A DNA stretch of 64,000 nucleotides from Merluccius polli (GCA_030340625.1 JAOPHQ010005149.1:37501-101500), one strand, 5' to 3'. Shown: positions 47,287 to 59,363, numbered from the stretch's first letter. The notes: generated from the letters alone by a model not told the origin. Made by a program: numbers and translations.

Positions 47287-49171
47287 ATTTCACCAACCTA
47301 ATATATCCATTATAAAATGATTTTCATAGAATCACGTTTAATACATTATGAATTAATGAATTCAATAATGTATTCATCATGAATACATAATGTTATATGT
47401 AATAAAAATATATTGTTTGTGAAAAGTAGTTTCTTTCACATTTTTCTTTCACATTTGTTTGTAATATTACTATATCATCTGCAAACATTTGAAATCTGAA
47501 CATGCCAACTTCATGCTAACTCTCATTTAACACTGTTTCAAACAGCGTAAACGTATTACTTATTACTTACTCTTGATTTCCAATAGTGGTTGCCTTGCTC
47601 ATTCGCTACCCTATGTTAAAATATCACATACAAATATATTTGGACAGGTGCTACCCCAAATTTCCTATTCGGGATCAATAAAGTATTATCGTATCTTACT
47701 CATGCTAGCTGGACCGAACGCTAGCCATCCCGGTTTACCTTAATATTGACATGATCACAGCACATCCATGTTCTAGATGTCATTGATTGGAGAAACAGCA
47801 TTATATTTGAACCAAGTCTCTCTCTTACACTCAGTAATAATGGGATTCAGTTGTTGCCAAGTGTTCATGTGTTTTTGTTTTAACCTCAACAGTCTTGTTG
47901 GGTCAAACACACCAAAACCAAATCCCATGACTGTCACTGTCATGTCTTTTGTACTATTGAGCCTAACCCCTCCCCCCCCCAGGGCAAGGTCTGCCTAACA
48001 AGGACTAGGGGCCACCAGGGGTAAGTCTGGTCTGGGGACGAGGGCTAGGTCTGGGGACCAGGGATAGGTCTGGGGACCAGGGATACATCTGGGGACCAGG
48101 GATAGTCCACCAGGGCCAGACGGTTCAATAAAGGCTAGGGTGTTCCACCAAGGGTGGGTCTGGGTGTGAGGGTCAGGTCTGTCAAACAGAGATTAGGTCT
48201 GAGGGGGCTGGGGTGTAGGTTCTAGGGGTTCTGGGTCTAGGTTCTAGGGGTTCTAGGCTCTAGTGGTTCTGGGTTATAAGGATCTAGGGGGTGTAGGTTC
48301 TAGGGGCTCTAGGTCTAGGTTCTAGGCAGTACTACTACTAGAGCAGGGTGTGCTCTGTGTGCTGCCGATGCTGTGGGCGGCACTGCTGTTCTCCGAGGGG
48401 GGCTGGGACTTCTGGACCCCCTGCTGGGGGGCTGCTACCGCCACCCCACCTGCATACACAGAAAATACAAATACAAATAACAAATATATTTGCAAATAAA
48501 CAAATATATAAAACAGATGCACACACACACACACACACACACACATACATACAAATCCATCAGCAAATACACACAGATATACACATGGATGTAAAAATAC
48601 ATAAATACACACACAGATAAAGTTACATAAACACATATACAGATTCAAATACATGAACACATACAGATACAAATAAGCACACAAATACAAACTAACAATC
48701 TATGGTTGTTGCCTTGCCATCATAGTTTCTGATTGGTTCAAATTGGTCCCAGGTGATGTCATTACCCATAAGGCAGTGTTTCCCCCGTTGGGTTTGGTTT
48801 TGTTCTTTTTCAAATGAGGATTGAGAAGCCGACCACTGGAACTTGTTTTACTTTCTGTACTTCTGACTGGAACAAAGGAAGGGAAACAGCATTTCGTCCC
48901 AATTCTTCTGAGACGTTTGGGATTTAGAGAGCAGTTTGTAGTTATATGGACTGACCTGCTTGTGTGTGCATGGGTGTATCTACATATGTGTGGGTGTATG
49001 TATGTATGTATGTGTGTGGGTGTGTGTACTTGTGCCTGTGTGTGTATCTAGCCCCTCTATCCCGGCCCCTCTGCTCTGCTAATGTTTACCAAAATGAAGC
49101 CTGCCAGGAACTACAGAGAACACACACACCCCAAACAAAAGAACTGAGGCCAACCTCTTCTATAGACTGCT
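47287..49171. repeat. Segmental duplication, copy 2 (carries the intact tail exon)
   Basis: Collinear with 43573-45431. It is the copy nearer the transmembrane exon and keeps the normal stop codon. It is followed by single-copy sequence and an (AT)n tract at 49213-49242. Confidence 0.95.
48322..48449 (-). CDS. tgfbr3: tgfbr3 terminal exon, cytoplasmic tail
   Basis: Encodes 41 residues after the split glycine codon shared with the transmembrane exon. The ending N-S-S-A-A-H-S-I-G-S-T-Q-S-T-P-C-S-S-S-S-T-A is followed at once by TAG (48322-48324), as in vertebrate betaglycans. The acceptor is tgcag at 48450-48454 and the phase fits the exon at 52775-52882. The S/T-rich tail is known to be phosphorylated and to bind beta-arrestin 2. 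The last three residues (S-T-A) form the class I PDZ ligand for GIPC. The G-rich repeats just downstream (48000-48320) are in the presumed 3' UTR. Confidence 0.95.
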
Positions 49172-49210
49172 TATCCAGGGAGAAATACATACAGTAAATG
49201 TATACACACA

Positions 49211-49248
<38 letters not shown>

Positions 49249-50167
49249 TATATAACTACATTATGAATCAATTAAAGCTTCACTTTCTGTAGCATAGCAG
49301 GGGTCCACTGAAACCACTCTACAAAGCAACATGGAGTCAAAGACATGGACTAAAATGCCTGTGGGATTGTTCTACCACATTATTGCCTCATCTGGTTTTA
49401 ACTACAGTCCAGCAGGATATTTGGAGCAGGGTGTTTTGAGGGTACTACGACCATGAGGTGAACAAGAATACACCAGTCCTACTACCATGTAAGGGTATTT
49501 TACACACACAGTACCTCTCCAAACAGCCGAGTCAGCACTGGAACACCAGCAGAGATATGTCCTATCCTCAAGACCTTGTATCTGGACATAAATGGACCAG
49601 GTCCCCTGCCAGCCCTTCTCGCAGGGAGACCTCTGGACCTTATGGAGAGGACGGCCGTATTTCATTGTTGCTCTCTAGCTAGAGGAAACCTCTCAGAGTC
49701 AAACTCAAGTGGATTTTTTTTAAGAGGCGCCAACACAAATATTGTTCTTCCGATAAGGAAGCTCACATTTGACGGCTAATCTTTCCTGCTGGCTAACCGA
49801 GAGCTAGCTGGGAGCTAGCGGAGAGCTGTGATAACGAACCCTGAGTTCAGCAGATGGTAGAGTTTGCTGACTTGTGCTACAGGCAAATAATGAATGTTAT
49901 TACCTAGCTATTAATACGTTACCAAGTTAGTAATATAGGATACGATAACACTTTATTGATCCCCTGGGGGGGGGTTGTGTGTTACAGCAGCAGTCAAAAT
50001 ACAAATAGAGATAAAATACAATAAAGTAGTGCCACAGTAAGGAAAAAAAACAGAACACAAAAGGACAAATAGCAAACACAGTACAGATACAATAATAAAT
50101 TATAAAAAACAGTAGTTCACACAAAGTAAAAATAGTATATAATATATAGCATAATACGATATAATAA

Positions 50168-50198
<31 letters not shown>

Positions 50199-51125
50199 AA
50201 GAAGAAGAAGAAGAAGAAGAAGAAGAAGAAGAAGAAGAAGAAGAATAGCAGTAATAAAAGTATGATAAGGATAGTGCTAATTATAATAATAATAATAATA
50301 ATAATAATAAGATGCAGTGTAAAGTGTGTAGATGCATTGTAAAGTGGCCCAGTGCTGTAGAAGTTTTATGTAGAAGTTAAATAAGATACATTGGTTCTAG
50401 CTGGGTATCTTTACTGTATTCCATTCTATGCTATTAAACTGTACAGTATATTATTGTAGTATTTTATAGTATTATAGTATTGTATCGTATTTGAAAAGTC
50501 TAATTTCCTGTCACTGTTCATGAGAAACAGAACTCCACCTAGCAAGGCCTAGCTGGTTATGCTGATGGAGGGTTGGACAGATCTGTCTTGCTACTGGATG
50601 TCCACTTCCTCCCAGAGGTCAGACGGGGTCGGGGTGGGGGGTGAGAAGTAGTCTTGGCATGAGGTTTTATTATGTCACTTCCTGCTGGTGCCCCGAAAGA
50701 CCCACCGACATGAGGGGAATTTGGAGCATTGTTGCTGGGTTAGCGTTCACCCCACGCCCGCCCAAACCGCTCGGGGATAGGAGGAAGAAAAAGCTGTCAT
50801 GGCCTAGCGACAGGAAGTACTCGCGGTGGAGGAGTCAATGTGTTGTTGTTCGCCTCTGACAGCAGGGGTGGTCTGGGCTCTGTTATCTTTTAAGTCATAC
50901 CGAGATACTAGAGTCTCTTCTTTACAGCAATGAAGACACACTGATGTCTTATGGTCATGTCCAGATACAGACATCAACACAAACCCGCAATACCCTAACC
51001 CTTGATGACCTCACTCCTATCCCCTTTACCTTATTTTTTCTGTGGTTGATGTTGACATTCATTTATTTATCTTTGCATCTACAAAGTTTTATTGTTTTCC
51101 TTTATATCATAATACTGTCTGCGAC
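49172..51125. other. tgfbr3 intron sequence
   Basis: Large intron between the tail and transmembrane exons. Contains (AT)n at 49213-49242, an inverted RTE-like LINE end at 49935-50000 (actttattgatcccctgggg), (AAG)n at 50168-50245 and (AAT)n at 50283-50310. No exon recognised. Confidence 0.6.
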
Positions 51126-52081
51126 CAGTTTTGGGAACGTTACTTTAAAAAAGTAATTAGTTATAGTTACTCACTACTTGTTCCAAAAAGTAACTGAGTT
51201 AGTAATTGAATTACTTTATAATAAAAGTAACTAGTTACCAGGGAAAGTAACTATTTGCGTTACTGTAAAAAAAAAAGTTGCTGTATGTCAAAGAATTTGG
51301 ATTTTTCGGAGCAGTTTTCACAACGGACTCGCCATCTCTGCTGCTTCTTCGAATCTGTTTGGTGTGTGTGTGGTACGCGTGGCCTGGCTTGTGTGTAAAA
51401 ACACTGGCTCTGATTGGCTACCATGAAACATGACTCTTGCCTTAGCCAATCTTATACAATGGTCTCGGTGAATACTCGATTCTGATTGGCTGGAGGGTGT
51501 AGGTTAAAAAGTGTTAATTTACACCTAGGAAAGACGTTCGGGTCAAATTGCCTGATGACAGTTGCTGTTGATGAATAAACTGTGAAATCTCCGTTGCCAT
51601 GGTTACCATCTAGCGTTTAAATAGTCCGCTCGACTCACCCTCACGATTTTAACTCTAAAACACACTAAAGTACTATTAATTGATTAAATGTTTCTTTCTT
51701 TCGTAAGTGACCATGATCACTTACGAAAGTGACTTAGGAAAGCAACCGTTTTTCTCCGCTTCGCGTCGGATGGTTCACGCCTCTGCGTCGTCCATTCATT
51801 TCTGTTAATGGACACCTCGTCGGGCATTATCCCTTACATAATCGCTTATCTCGTTGTTAACCCACCCGGTCTCCTCACTAGCAGTTTGTGTATGGAGCCA
51901 GGGGTGCGTTTGGATTACGCAGTTTATTCAATCAATTCATAGTAACGCACCGCATTTAACGTTCAGTAACGATAACGGCGTTGTAACAACGGAAACAGTA
52001 ATTAGTTAGGTTACCCCATTACTGAAAAAATAACGGCGTTACATAACGCCGTTCTTTTAAACGGCGTTATGCCAAACACTG
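51126..52081. mobile_element. hAT MITE in tgfbr3 intron
   Basis: 956 bp, ends CAGTTTTGGGAACG / CAGTGTTTGGCATAACG in inverted orientation, with an exact 8-bp duplication TCTGCGAC (51118-51125, 52082-52089). Its termini are rich in gttact/agtaac motifs. It split a LINE 3' tail whose halves (51060-51125, 52090-52140) join into ...ctgggatcaatagaatacg. Contains a 12-bp-arm hairpin at 51698-51727. Confidence 0.9.
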
Positions 52082-52413
52082 TCTGCGACTCACTGTCCCA
52101 TCTGGGATCAATAGAATACGATCTTATCTGATCTTATAACACTCAAATCAAAGCATAGACGCAGCACCAAACACAGGTTATGCATTTAGCAATTTGAGTT
52201 TTGTCTGAAAAATTGTGCCAAGCGACTTCACATCATTGGCCACCAATTGTATGTTATGTGATCATCTTTCCCCTGATGAGAGCCAATCAAAAACAGATGT
52301 TGGAATGACCCTCTTTGACCTGAGTTGGTGCTGTCCCTGAGGTTCAGTTTTTAGAGAGGAGTTCTTCTTTAAAGACCAGAGAAAGCAGAGTTCTTTGTCT
52401 AGTTTACCCTTTT

Positions 52414-52546
52414 GTGACATCACAAGTGGAAGTGTCCACCCAGATGTAAGATGGATAGATCAGCCTACCAGTTGGTACAGTCCACTGGATAGGCTGAGAT
52501 CTATTCATCATACATCTGGGTAGTACACTCCCCCTTGTGATGTCAC
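52414..52546. mobile_element. 133-bp MITE
   Basis: Begins GTGACATCACAAGTGGAAGT and ends with its inverse (ccccttgtgatgtcac). Arms of about 35 bp continue through acccagatgta. Central segment shared with 13440-13546. Confidence 0.8.
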
Positions 52547-52568
52547 TAACGGGTCTTATTCACACAGT

Positions 52569-52680
52569 TTTCAGTTCCCCCACCCAGCTAGCGTTTAGAA
52601 CCAAGATGGCCGCTAGGTGAATACATTCAGTTCCCCCACCCAGCTAGCGTTTAGAACCAAGATAGCCGCTAGGTGAATAA
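52569..52680. repeat. 59-bp direct duplication
   Basis: Two adjacent copies of cagttcccccacccagctag...ccgctaggtgaata, one base different (gatggcc/gatagcc). A related segment in inverted orientation lies at 55980-56025. Confidence 0.9.
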
Positions 52681-52774
52681 GGCCCACAAGGTAGGGCTTG
52701 TAATGGCTGACCAACCAATCCCTTGTGGTCGTAGACCAGGGGTCCTCTACAGGCCAGAGGAAGCAGGGACCTAC

Positions 52775-52882
52775 CGGTTTTGGAGTAGATGAACCACAGG
52801 GCCCCGGTCAACATGGCTCCGATGACAAACGCAGCGAAGGCGATGCAGACGACGGCGGGGGTGTCCAGAACGTATAGCATCG
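52775..52882 (-). CDS. tgfbr3: tgfbr3 transmembrane exon
   Basis: Encodes the short juxtamembrane stretch and the single membrane helix: I-A-F-A-A-F-V-I-G-A-M-L-T-G-A-L-W-F-I-Y-S. This block is nearly invariant in vertebrate betaglycans. Acceptor ccctacag at 52883-52890 and donor CCG|GTAGGT at 52774. The exon begins with two bases of a split codon and ends with one (G), which pairs with the GT start of the tail exon to give glycine. Confidence 0.96.
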
Positions 52883-53131
52883 CTGTAGGGGACATTAGAT
52901 GTGTGTCAATAGAAATGTATAAATTATACTACGATAACTATACAGATGCGTATTAATATTTGGCGTTTTTAAACAAATGCCAAATAAGACAAGTTTGAAA
53001 ATAGATAATTATAATAATAATTAATAAATAAATACATAAATAAATGATTTTGTGCTCCCAATGGATACTAGACTAAGCATCATCATTATGAGGAGGAGGA
53101 AGAGGAGGAGGGGGGGGAACAGGGAGCTTAC

Positions 53132-53158
53132 TTTCAGCAGAGCCGTTGATTGGTTCAC
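53132..53158 (-). CDS. tgfbr3: Candidate 27-bp tgfbr3 microexon
   Basis: Acceptor ttctctttctactacag and donor AAA|GTAAGC enclose 27 bases. With the phase-1 ends of its neighbours it encodes G-E-P-I-N-G-S-A-E-T, including an N-G-S glycosylation sequon, and keeps the frame whether included or skipped. It would lie in the juxtamembrane ectodomain between ZP-C and the helix, which is where membrane shedding of betaglycan occurs. No transcript evidence. Confidence 0.55.
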
Positions 53159-54350
53159 CTGTAGTAGAAAGAGAACATGGTGAGCCAATGCGACACGAAG
53201 AAGATAAAGCTCCTGAACTAACACATGATTCAACACATCCCTCTGGAGCCCGTGTTTCCCAGCCTGTGGGTCACCAGTTGCCTGATAAGCGTATGGGATA
53301 ATGTTCAGACCTAAACGGACTGGACGGAGGAGCCCACAGCCTGGCCTTGAAGCAGACTGCTGTGGGACGTACCGGTCTGGATGGCCAGACCATCCTAACG
53401 TCTCTTCTGGCTTCACTAAAACATCCGTTACCAATATCATTGATCAAAATCACTACCTAGTACTGATTCAGCAGAACAGCGTTTAGTGCGCGGCGCCCGC
53501 CACCAATGTAAGCAATGTCAATACAGCACTTTGGTCTTTTGGAATCAATATGCGTCGGTCAGTATCGAGTTTGTGGACAACATAACAGTGAACCACCAGA
53601 CAAGTACTTTACAACATGTTACCAAAATGCTACATTGCTATTGTTTACATTCGTGGCAGGCTTGTTCATGCAAAACACTCTTACCCCAGATTTCCACCGG
53701 GGACGTGAGCGTCGCGTTACGGCTGCGTCCTCTGCCCTGCGTCAATTTCCACCGGACGCGTTACGGCAGCGTAGCGCTGCGAGGCGGCTGGATTCGCGGG
53801 ATCACGCGAAAACTACAAGACCACGCGAGAATCAGGAGACCACGCGATAATTTGTGGATGTCAAAATAGAACAAACAAATAAAACGTTACTTTGCCTTTC
53901 CGAAGTTGACTTGCAGTTGCTTTGTCTGTCAGAAGTTGATTTGCTGTTGATTTGGTCGTTTTTCCTAGATTTGTGTGCTTCTACCATGAGTTGGTAGGCT
54001 ATATAGTAAATGTTTACTTTTTTGTCTGGTTTAATTGGGGCAATTGCTCTGTCGCTAGCTTAGCCACTTTTTAGAGTTTAACACGGTTTTAAACTCGTCG
54101 GTGACGCAAGAAGTCACGTGACGTCTTAAGCTCCATTGCTGTGTCGTATGTACCTGTGGTTTAACCTGCAGCTGCGTTGTACCTTGATCTCAATTGCTGT
54201 GTCTTCAGAGAAATTCACATCAGACACTAGAGGGCGTATTTTGTGCGTGTTAGTCTAGTCTCGAAACGGACATGGTTTTAGAGGAGACTAAACCAGTTTG
54301 CAGGATGAAACAAGGCTCCATTATAACCGACACACACAGAATTAGTTTTA

Positions 54351-54614
54351 TTAATTATTATTATTAGTATTAATAATAATGTATGATACATTTACACTTA
54401 TTACGCCAGATAGGCCTTCAGTACAATAACAATATTGGACATTTGGAATGAGCAGTGATATTTCACGGCTCACGGGGCTCAGGTCTCGGTCGTGCGTCCG
54501 CTCAGCAATAGCATTACGCGCTTCAACTTTCAAGCGCTTCCATAAATTCTTTAAATGTGCCGCTGCTCGGTCTTCTGCTGGAAGATCTACTGTTAAATGT
54601 GTTTGAGAGATCAT
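54351..54614 (-). pseudogene. MYB/SANT-like ORF fragment of the Harbinger-like element
   Basis: The segment H-L-K-N-L-W-K-R-L-K-V-E-A-R-N-A-I-A-E-R resembles the last helix of the MYB/SANT-like DNA-binding protein that accompanies Harbinger transposases. The open frame extends upstream of the first ATG (towards 54720), and its end has decayed. Identification is by resemblance only. Confidence 0.4.
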
Positions 54615-54774
54615 CCCAAACAGACTTTCTTCGGAGCGTGGTAGTGGTGTCTTTCCTCTTCCACCGTGTCCACAACACCTCGAATGCAGTACAATAAATA
54701 TAACTTCTGCTCCTCGTTATAGTTCTCTATCCGAGACATGTTCATCCTAACTACCCTCTCCAGGGGTGCAACTA

Positions 54775-54925
54775 CCCAGTGTCAGGGGGGGATGCAGCAA
54801 CAATTTTGGCGCCCCCCATAAACATTACGTGGTGCGCGGTTGTTGACGGGGGGGGGGGGGGGGGGGGGGGGGGGGTGCTGCGCGATTGTTGACGGGGGCG
54901 CCCCCCCTGGTGCGGCGCGATTGTT

Positions 54926-54960
<35 letters not shown>
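54775..54960. repeat. G-tract module with gcgcgattgttga motifs
   Basis: Three gattgttga or ggttgttgac motifs separated by runs of 7 to 35 G. It is preceded by a hAT-like terminus CAGGGGTGCAAC at 54763. No matching right end or duplication was found, so the insertion is truncated or ends inside the G run. Confidence 0.7.
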
Positions 54961-54961
<1 letters not shown>

Positions 54962-55900
54962 GACAAGTAATTGATTGATTGACGTAGGTGAGGGCAGATT
55001 CAGATTCCAGACTCAGATTTCCACAAAAAGTAGGCTAGACATAATATATTTCAACATTATTTGCGTTTTATTATATTAAAGTTCACTTTACATTCCCATT
55101 AAGTTTTTGTTGGTAATTATAGCACAAAATGCATCCAACATTAAGTTAAGACTGCGTCTGCTGGAGTATAACGAGAAATCAGAGTACTTCCGGTTTAACC
55201 CGAGTTTAACTAGGAATCAGCTGAACCTGTGTCGGTCAGTACACAGCAGTCAGGTTTAACTTCGTGCGCAGCTGCGTGTTAAACTCCAAAACCTCCGGTT
55301 TACGGAGTACGGTTTTAAACCGCAGCACAGCTAACGCAATGCTAACTGACAGAGCAATTGCCCCAATGTGTTTAGTGTTGTTTATTGTTGTTATGTCCTA
55401 ATGTGTTGTGCTGTAGCCTATAGACAAAGTCAGTTATAAACGACAACGATTTGTGGCCGTGTTCGATCGGGAGGGTGTTTTTATTTTGAAAATTGACCGG
55501 ATGCTCTATGGCTTTTACTATTTCACTTCCTGCCCGGTCGGTCTGCTCTGTTTAAATTGATGCGTTTCAGCAGCGGCTCGCGTCAAAAATAGAACGCTGC
55601 GTAAAGATAGCGTTACGGCTGCGGCGCGACGCTCCTGGGACGCTGCTGAGACGTTCCGCAGCGCGCCCGGTGGAAATGCTTTCATTGACTAGAGTGGCAG
55701 CGATCAACAGCGGTGACCGCGACGCAGCGGTGACCGCGACGCAGCCGTAACGCGACGCTCACGCGACGCTCACGTCCCCAGTGGAAATCCGGGGTTAGGC
55801 AGAATCGGCCCAACAAAGTGATCTCGACAAATCATATTGGTAACGGATGTTTTAGTGAAGCCAGGAGAGACGGTAGGAGGGTCTGACCACCCAGACCGGT

Positions 55901-57055
55901 GTTGACCTTTATTCCCAGTAATGTCCTAGATTGTGGAGCACAACACTGAATTATAACCCCCCCCACACAATCACATTGACCTAGCGGCCATCTTGGTTCT
56001 AAACGCGAGCTGCGTGGTTGAAATTTAGGCTTGTAGAGTTGTAGAGGATCACCACTGTGTCTGTCAAACTATCTGGAACAGATGTGTCGCTTCAATAGCT
56101 ACACCTAACAAACAACAAACAAAGAAACTTTTGTCAGGATGGCAAACCCAAGACCCAAGCTGGTCTCGGTCCAGGAACCCGACACAAGGGCTTCTATTGT
56201 CAGGCTGGACACCTTGGACCCTCACTCCCTGGGGGATGACAGGTCCTAGGAGCAGGTCTGGGAGGTTTGGACCGGCACCGTGGCTCCAGACCCGCCATTC
56301 TTATCTGTCCTCGCTGGCTTGTTATGGAAGGAACGCCAGAGGATGGCGGTAAACCCTCCCAGGCCCAGATACACATCAGGAACACCACTCACACCACCAG
56401 CTCAGGAACACAGGCCATAACAGCTCCAATGTATCGTATAACTACAGTTTATAGAGGATAACCACAGTTCAGCTTTTTCAACACTAATTGTACTCCACTA
56501 ATTTTACTGTACTGTTCCTTAAATTAAATCATTTTTCCATTCTGGCAGTCGCTGCTCTTGGAAAACATAACACATTATCTAGGTTGAGGAAGAATGTTCC
56601 TTCCCCCAGCCTCACATGTCCTATCTCTTCCTCGCTGTGATTGCACAACAATGTCCAACCTTCAGAGCATGTGTGTGTGACTGTATACAGTCCTTAGTCT
56701 AAAGCCCTTACTAGCCTATCAACACCATTAGGCTGCTAGCCTGCCTCACACCCCAGGATACATCAGATACAGACTGGCTGTGTGCTGTGAGCTTCAACCC
56801 AAAACCCCTGGACGTACAGTATGAGGAGGGGGAGAGGGATCAGAGCAGGCCAGGAGTTTAACTGGACTCATGATTCAATGTGGAGATGGCTGCTCTCAGT
56901 AAGCTAATGTAGCTAGCTCTCTCACTGGCTTTTCTCGAGAAAGTCGAAACAATGTCAAACTTTATAGTTATGTATATTGTACATTTTTATATGCGCATTC
57001 TATTTATTTACATGTTTTTGTACATGTGTACATTTTTCTACATCTTCATTGCATT
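55901..57055. other. tgfbr3 intron sequence
   Basis: No exon or element ends recognised. Short ORFs at 56131-56461 show no domain. Confidence 0.5.
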
Positions 57056-57388
57056 CAGGGGCGGACTGGCCATCTGTGAGTTCTGGAGAAGTCCAGAACG
57101 GCCGTGTGGGTCTACGGCCGTCGGCCCTTTTTTTAAAAAATTTTTTGAAGAACCCCGTCAACAATCGCGCAGCACCCCCCCCCCCCTCCCCCCCCCCCCC
57201 GTCAACAATCGCGCAGCCCCCCCCCCCCCCCCCCCCCCGTCAACAATCGCGCACCCCCCCCCCCCCCCCAACAATCGCGCAGCACCCCCCCCCCCCCCCC
57301 CCCCCCCCCCCGGTCAACAATCTCGCAACTCCAAGGCCGGTCCAGGACAAAACTGACAGGGCCGATTTTTGTTCCCAGTCCGCCCCTG
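57056..57388. mobile_element. hAT MITE with C-tract module
   Basis: 333 bp, ends CAGGGGCGGACTGG in perfect inversion, with an exact 8-bp duplication ATTGCATT (57048-57055, 57389-57396). The core has five gtcaacaatcgcgca-like motifs separated by C runs. Confidence 0.93.
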
Positions 57389-57396
57389 ATTGCATT

Positions 57397-58567
57397 ACTG
57401 TACTTATTATTTGTATTACTTGTATTTATTGTATTTTACAAGTCAGATGCTGTTTTTAAGTACACTACGCCCGCGTATGCAATGTTACTTCTTCATTTAG
57501 TCAACAAACCTAACGTCACATTTCAGCAATACTTCATCAATTCAAATACAATTAATTTTCTTCCCCTAAACGTTACCAAAGATTTGTAAAGAAGGAAAAA
57601 AGGAAGGTGAATTTGATCAGGGCAGTAAATTCTCGGTGTGACAGCGAGGTTTAGAACGAGCTGTGTTTTTCCATGCACACAGTTGGCCACGAGAGGCCTG
57701 CTCTGATGGCAGATGGAGCGGAGGTATTGGGACGCGTCCAGTAGGGGAACTGCGGCCCATGAAAAGCTCTGCTTGTTTTCTCTGCCATCGCAGAATAAGA
57801 GATGGTTTTGTGTTTTTGTTTTTTCAAAACTCGGCCTTTGAAAGTCTGGTCTTAGATTGGTTTCATGGCTTAATCCGTGTTTACTCCATCAGGGAAATAA
57901 AAACCAGCACTCTGGCGTACGAACACACTTTAGCTGTGCCAGCCTGTTTCGCTTGAGGCTGCGTTAGCCTACCCAGAATGCATATGGGGAGTCATTGCAC
58001 ATTTGTTACACTGAGCAGCAGGTAGAGGTGGATTTCATGTTCTTTTAGTACTTTCCCAGCAAGGTATTCACTAATACATAGTGAATACAGAGCAACCTGC
58101 ATTAAGTATTTTTAGTGTTTTGAAGGACGTAATTCGGACTGAATTCTATTGAACCAGAGTTGCTGAAGTTTTGTACGTTGTTTTTAACATTGTTGTTTCT
58201 GATTGAGCCACGTCTGAAGATTTTCTCTGCCAGTCCTGATGAACAATAAAGAAATCTGAATCTGGGGTGAGCGAGGCTTCAGGCCGCGCCTCTTGTGTTG
58301 ATGATGTCATCGTTTCAAAGGAGCGATTGTTTGAAAGAAGAATCCTCATCACAGTGAGGATAAGAATGCGGGGGGGGCATGATGACATCGGCATCGATGA
58401 GGAGGAGGTCGGTTGGTGACCTGCCAGGGCCCCCCTTGCGACGCCCCTAGGAGCCTCCTCTGGCTCTGGGGTCAGATCACACGACTCTGGAGCTCTGCCG
58501 GGGGCTGTGAGGGCCGGGGGCCCCCGGCTGACTAATGGGGTGCTGAGGGGCCCTTCTACTTGGCTGG

Positions 58568-58620
<53 letters not shown>

Positions 58621-58968
58621 TCCTCTCCCTCTCTTTCTCTCTCTCTCTCTCTCTCTGACACACATACACACTTTAATGGCATCCAGATGTGAGGCTGTGA
58701 GGCTGTGATGCTCTGGGGCTGCTGGGTATGATCTCAACCAATCAGAGACGAGACTCCTCACCTCATCACTTCATAACTCACGCTTTATGGATTCACACAA
58801 AGAAATACTGTCACTATTTCATATCCAGGATGGATGAATTGATGGACGAACTACGGATAGGTGAAATAGTGCAAAAATAGGTTTAAAAAGACATTTAAAG
58901 CTCAATAAACAGTTTTAAGTCAAATGAGACCAATAGGAACAGAGAAAACACATTTAAGATGTGCTTGT

Positions 58969-59046
<78 letters not shown>

Positions 59047-59363
59047 ATAAGGGAGATGAAAGAATCGTTTGTTGAAAATCTTGAAACACACGTTTCTAGA
59101 TATGTTATATTGATATAAGGACGTGTGTGTTGTCATGTGAGAGTGTATACAGTGTATATAAGATGTGTCTGTGAGTGTATAGAGTGTGTATAAGGTGTGT
59201 CTGTGAGTGTATAGAGTGTGTATAAGGTGTGTGTGTATACAGTGTGTATGAGGTGTGTGTGAGTGTATACAGTGTGTATAAGGTGTGTGTGTGTGTGTGT
59301 GTGTGTATACAGTGTGTATAAGGTGTGTGTGCGTATACAGTGTGTATAAGGTGTAGGAGTGAC
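57397..59363. other. tgfbr3 intron sequence
   Basis: (TC)n at 58572-58655, (GT)n at 58973-59043, and a tandem repeat of about 30 bp built on gtgtataaggtgtgt at 59130-59355. High-complexity stretches at 57640-57960 could be conserved non-coding DNA. No exon seen. Confidence 0.5.

Larger units (their letters stand above)
53694..55794. mobile_element. Harbinger-like element (TTA target)
   Basis: Ends CCCCAGATTTCCAC / CCCCGGATTTCCAC in inverted orientation, then shared blocks ggggacgtgagcgtcgcgt and ttacggctgcgtc. The flanking 3-bp duplication is TTA (53691-53693, 55795-55797). A 3-bp TWA target is typical of PIF/Harbinger. It contains a MYB/SANT-like ORF fragment and a G-tract insertion at 54775-54960. 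Confidence 0.65.
53371..55900. mobile_element. Outer MITE split by a Harbinger-like element
   Basis: Inverted repeats of about 73 bp begin ACCGGTCTGG at 53371 and end with the inverse at 55900. They share ggcttcactaaaacatccgt. Without the 2.1-kb insert at 53694-55794 it would be about 430 bp. No clear target duplication. Confidence 0.7.
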
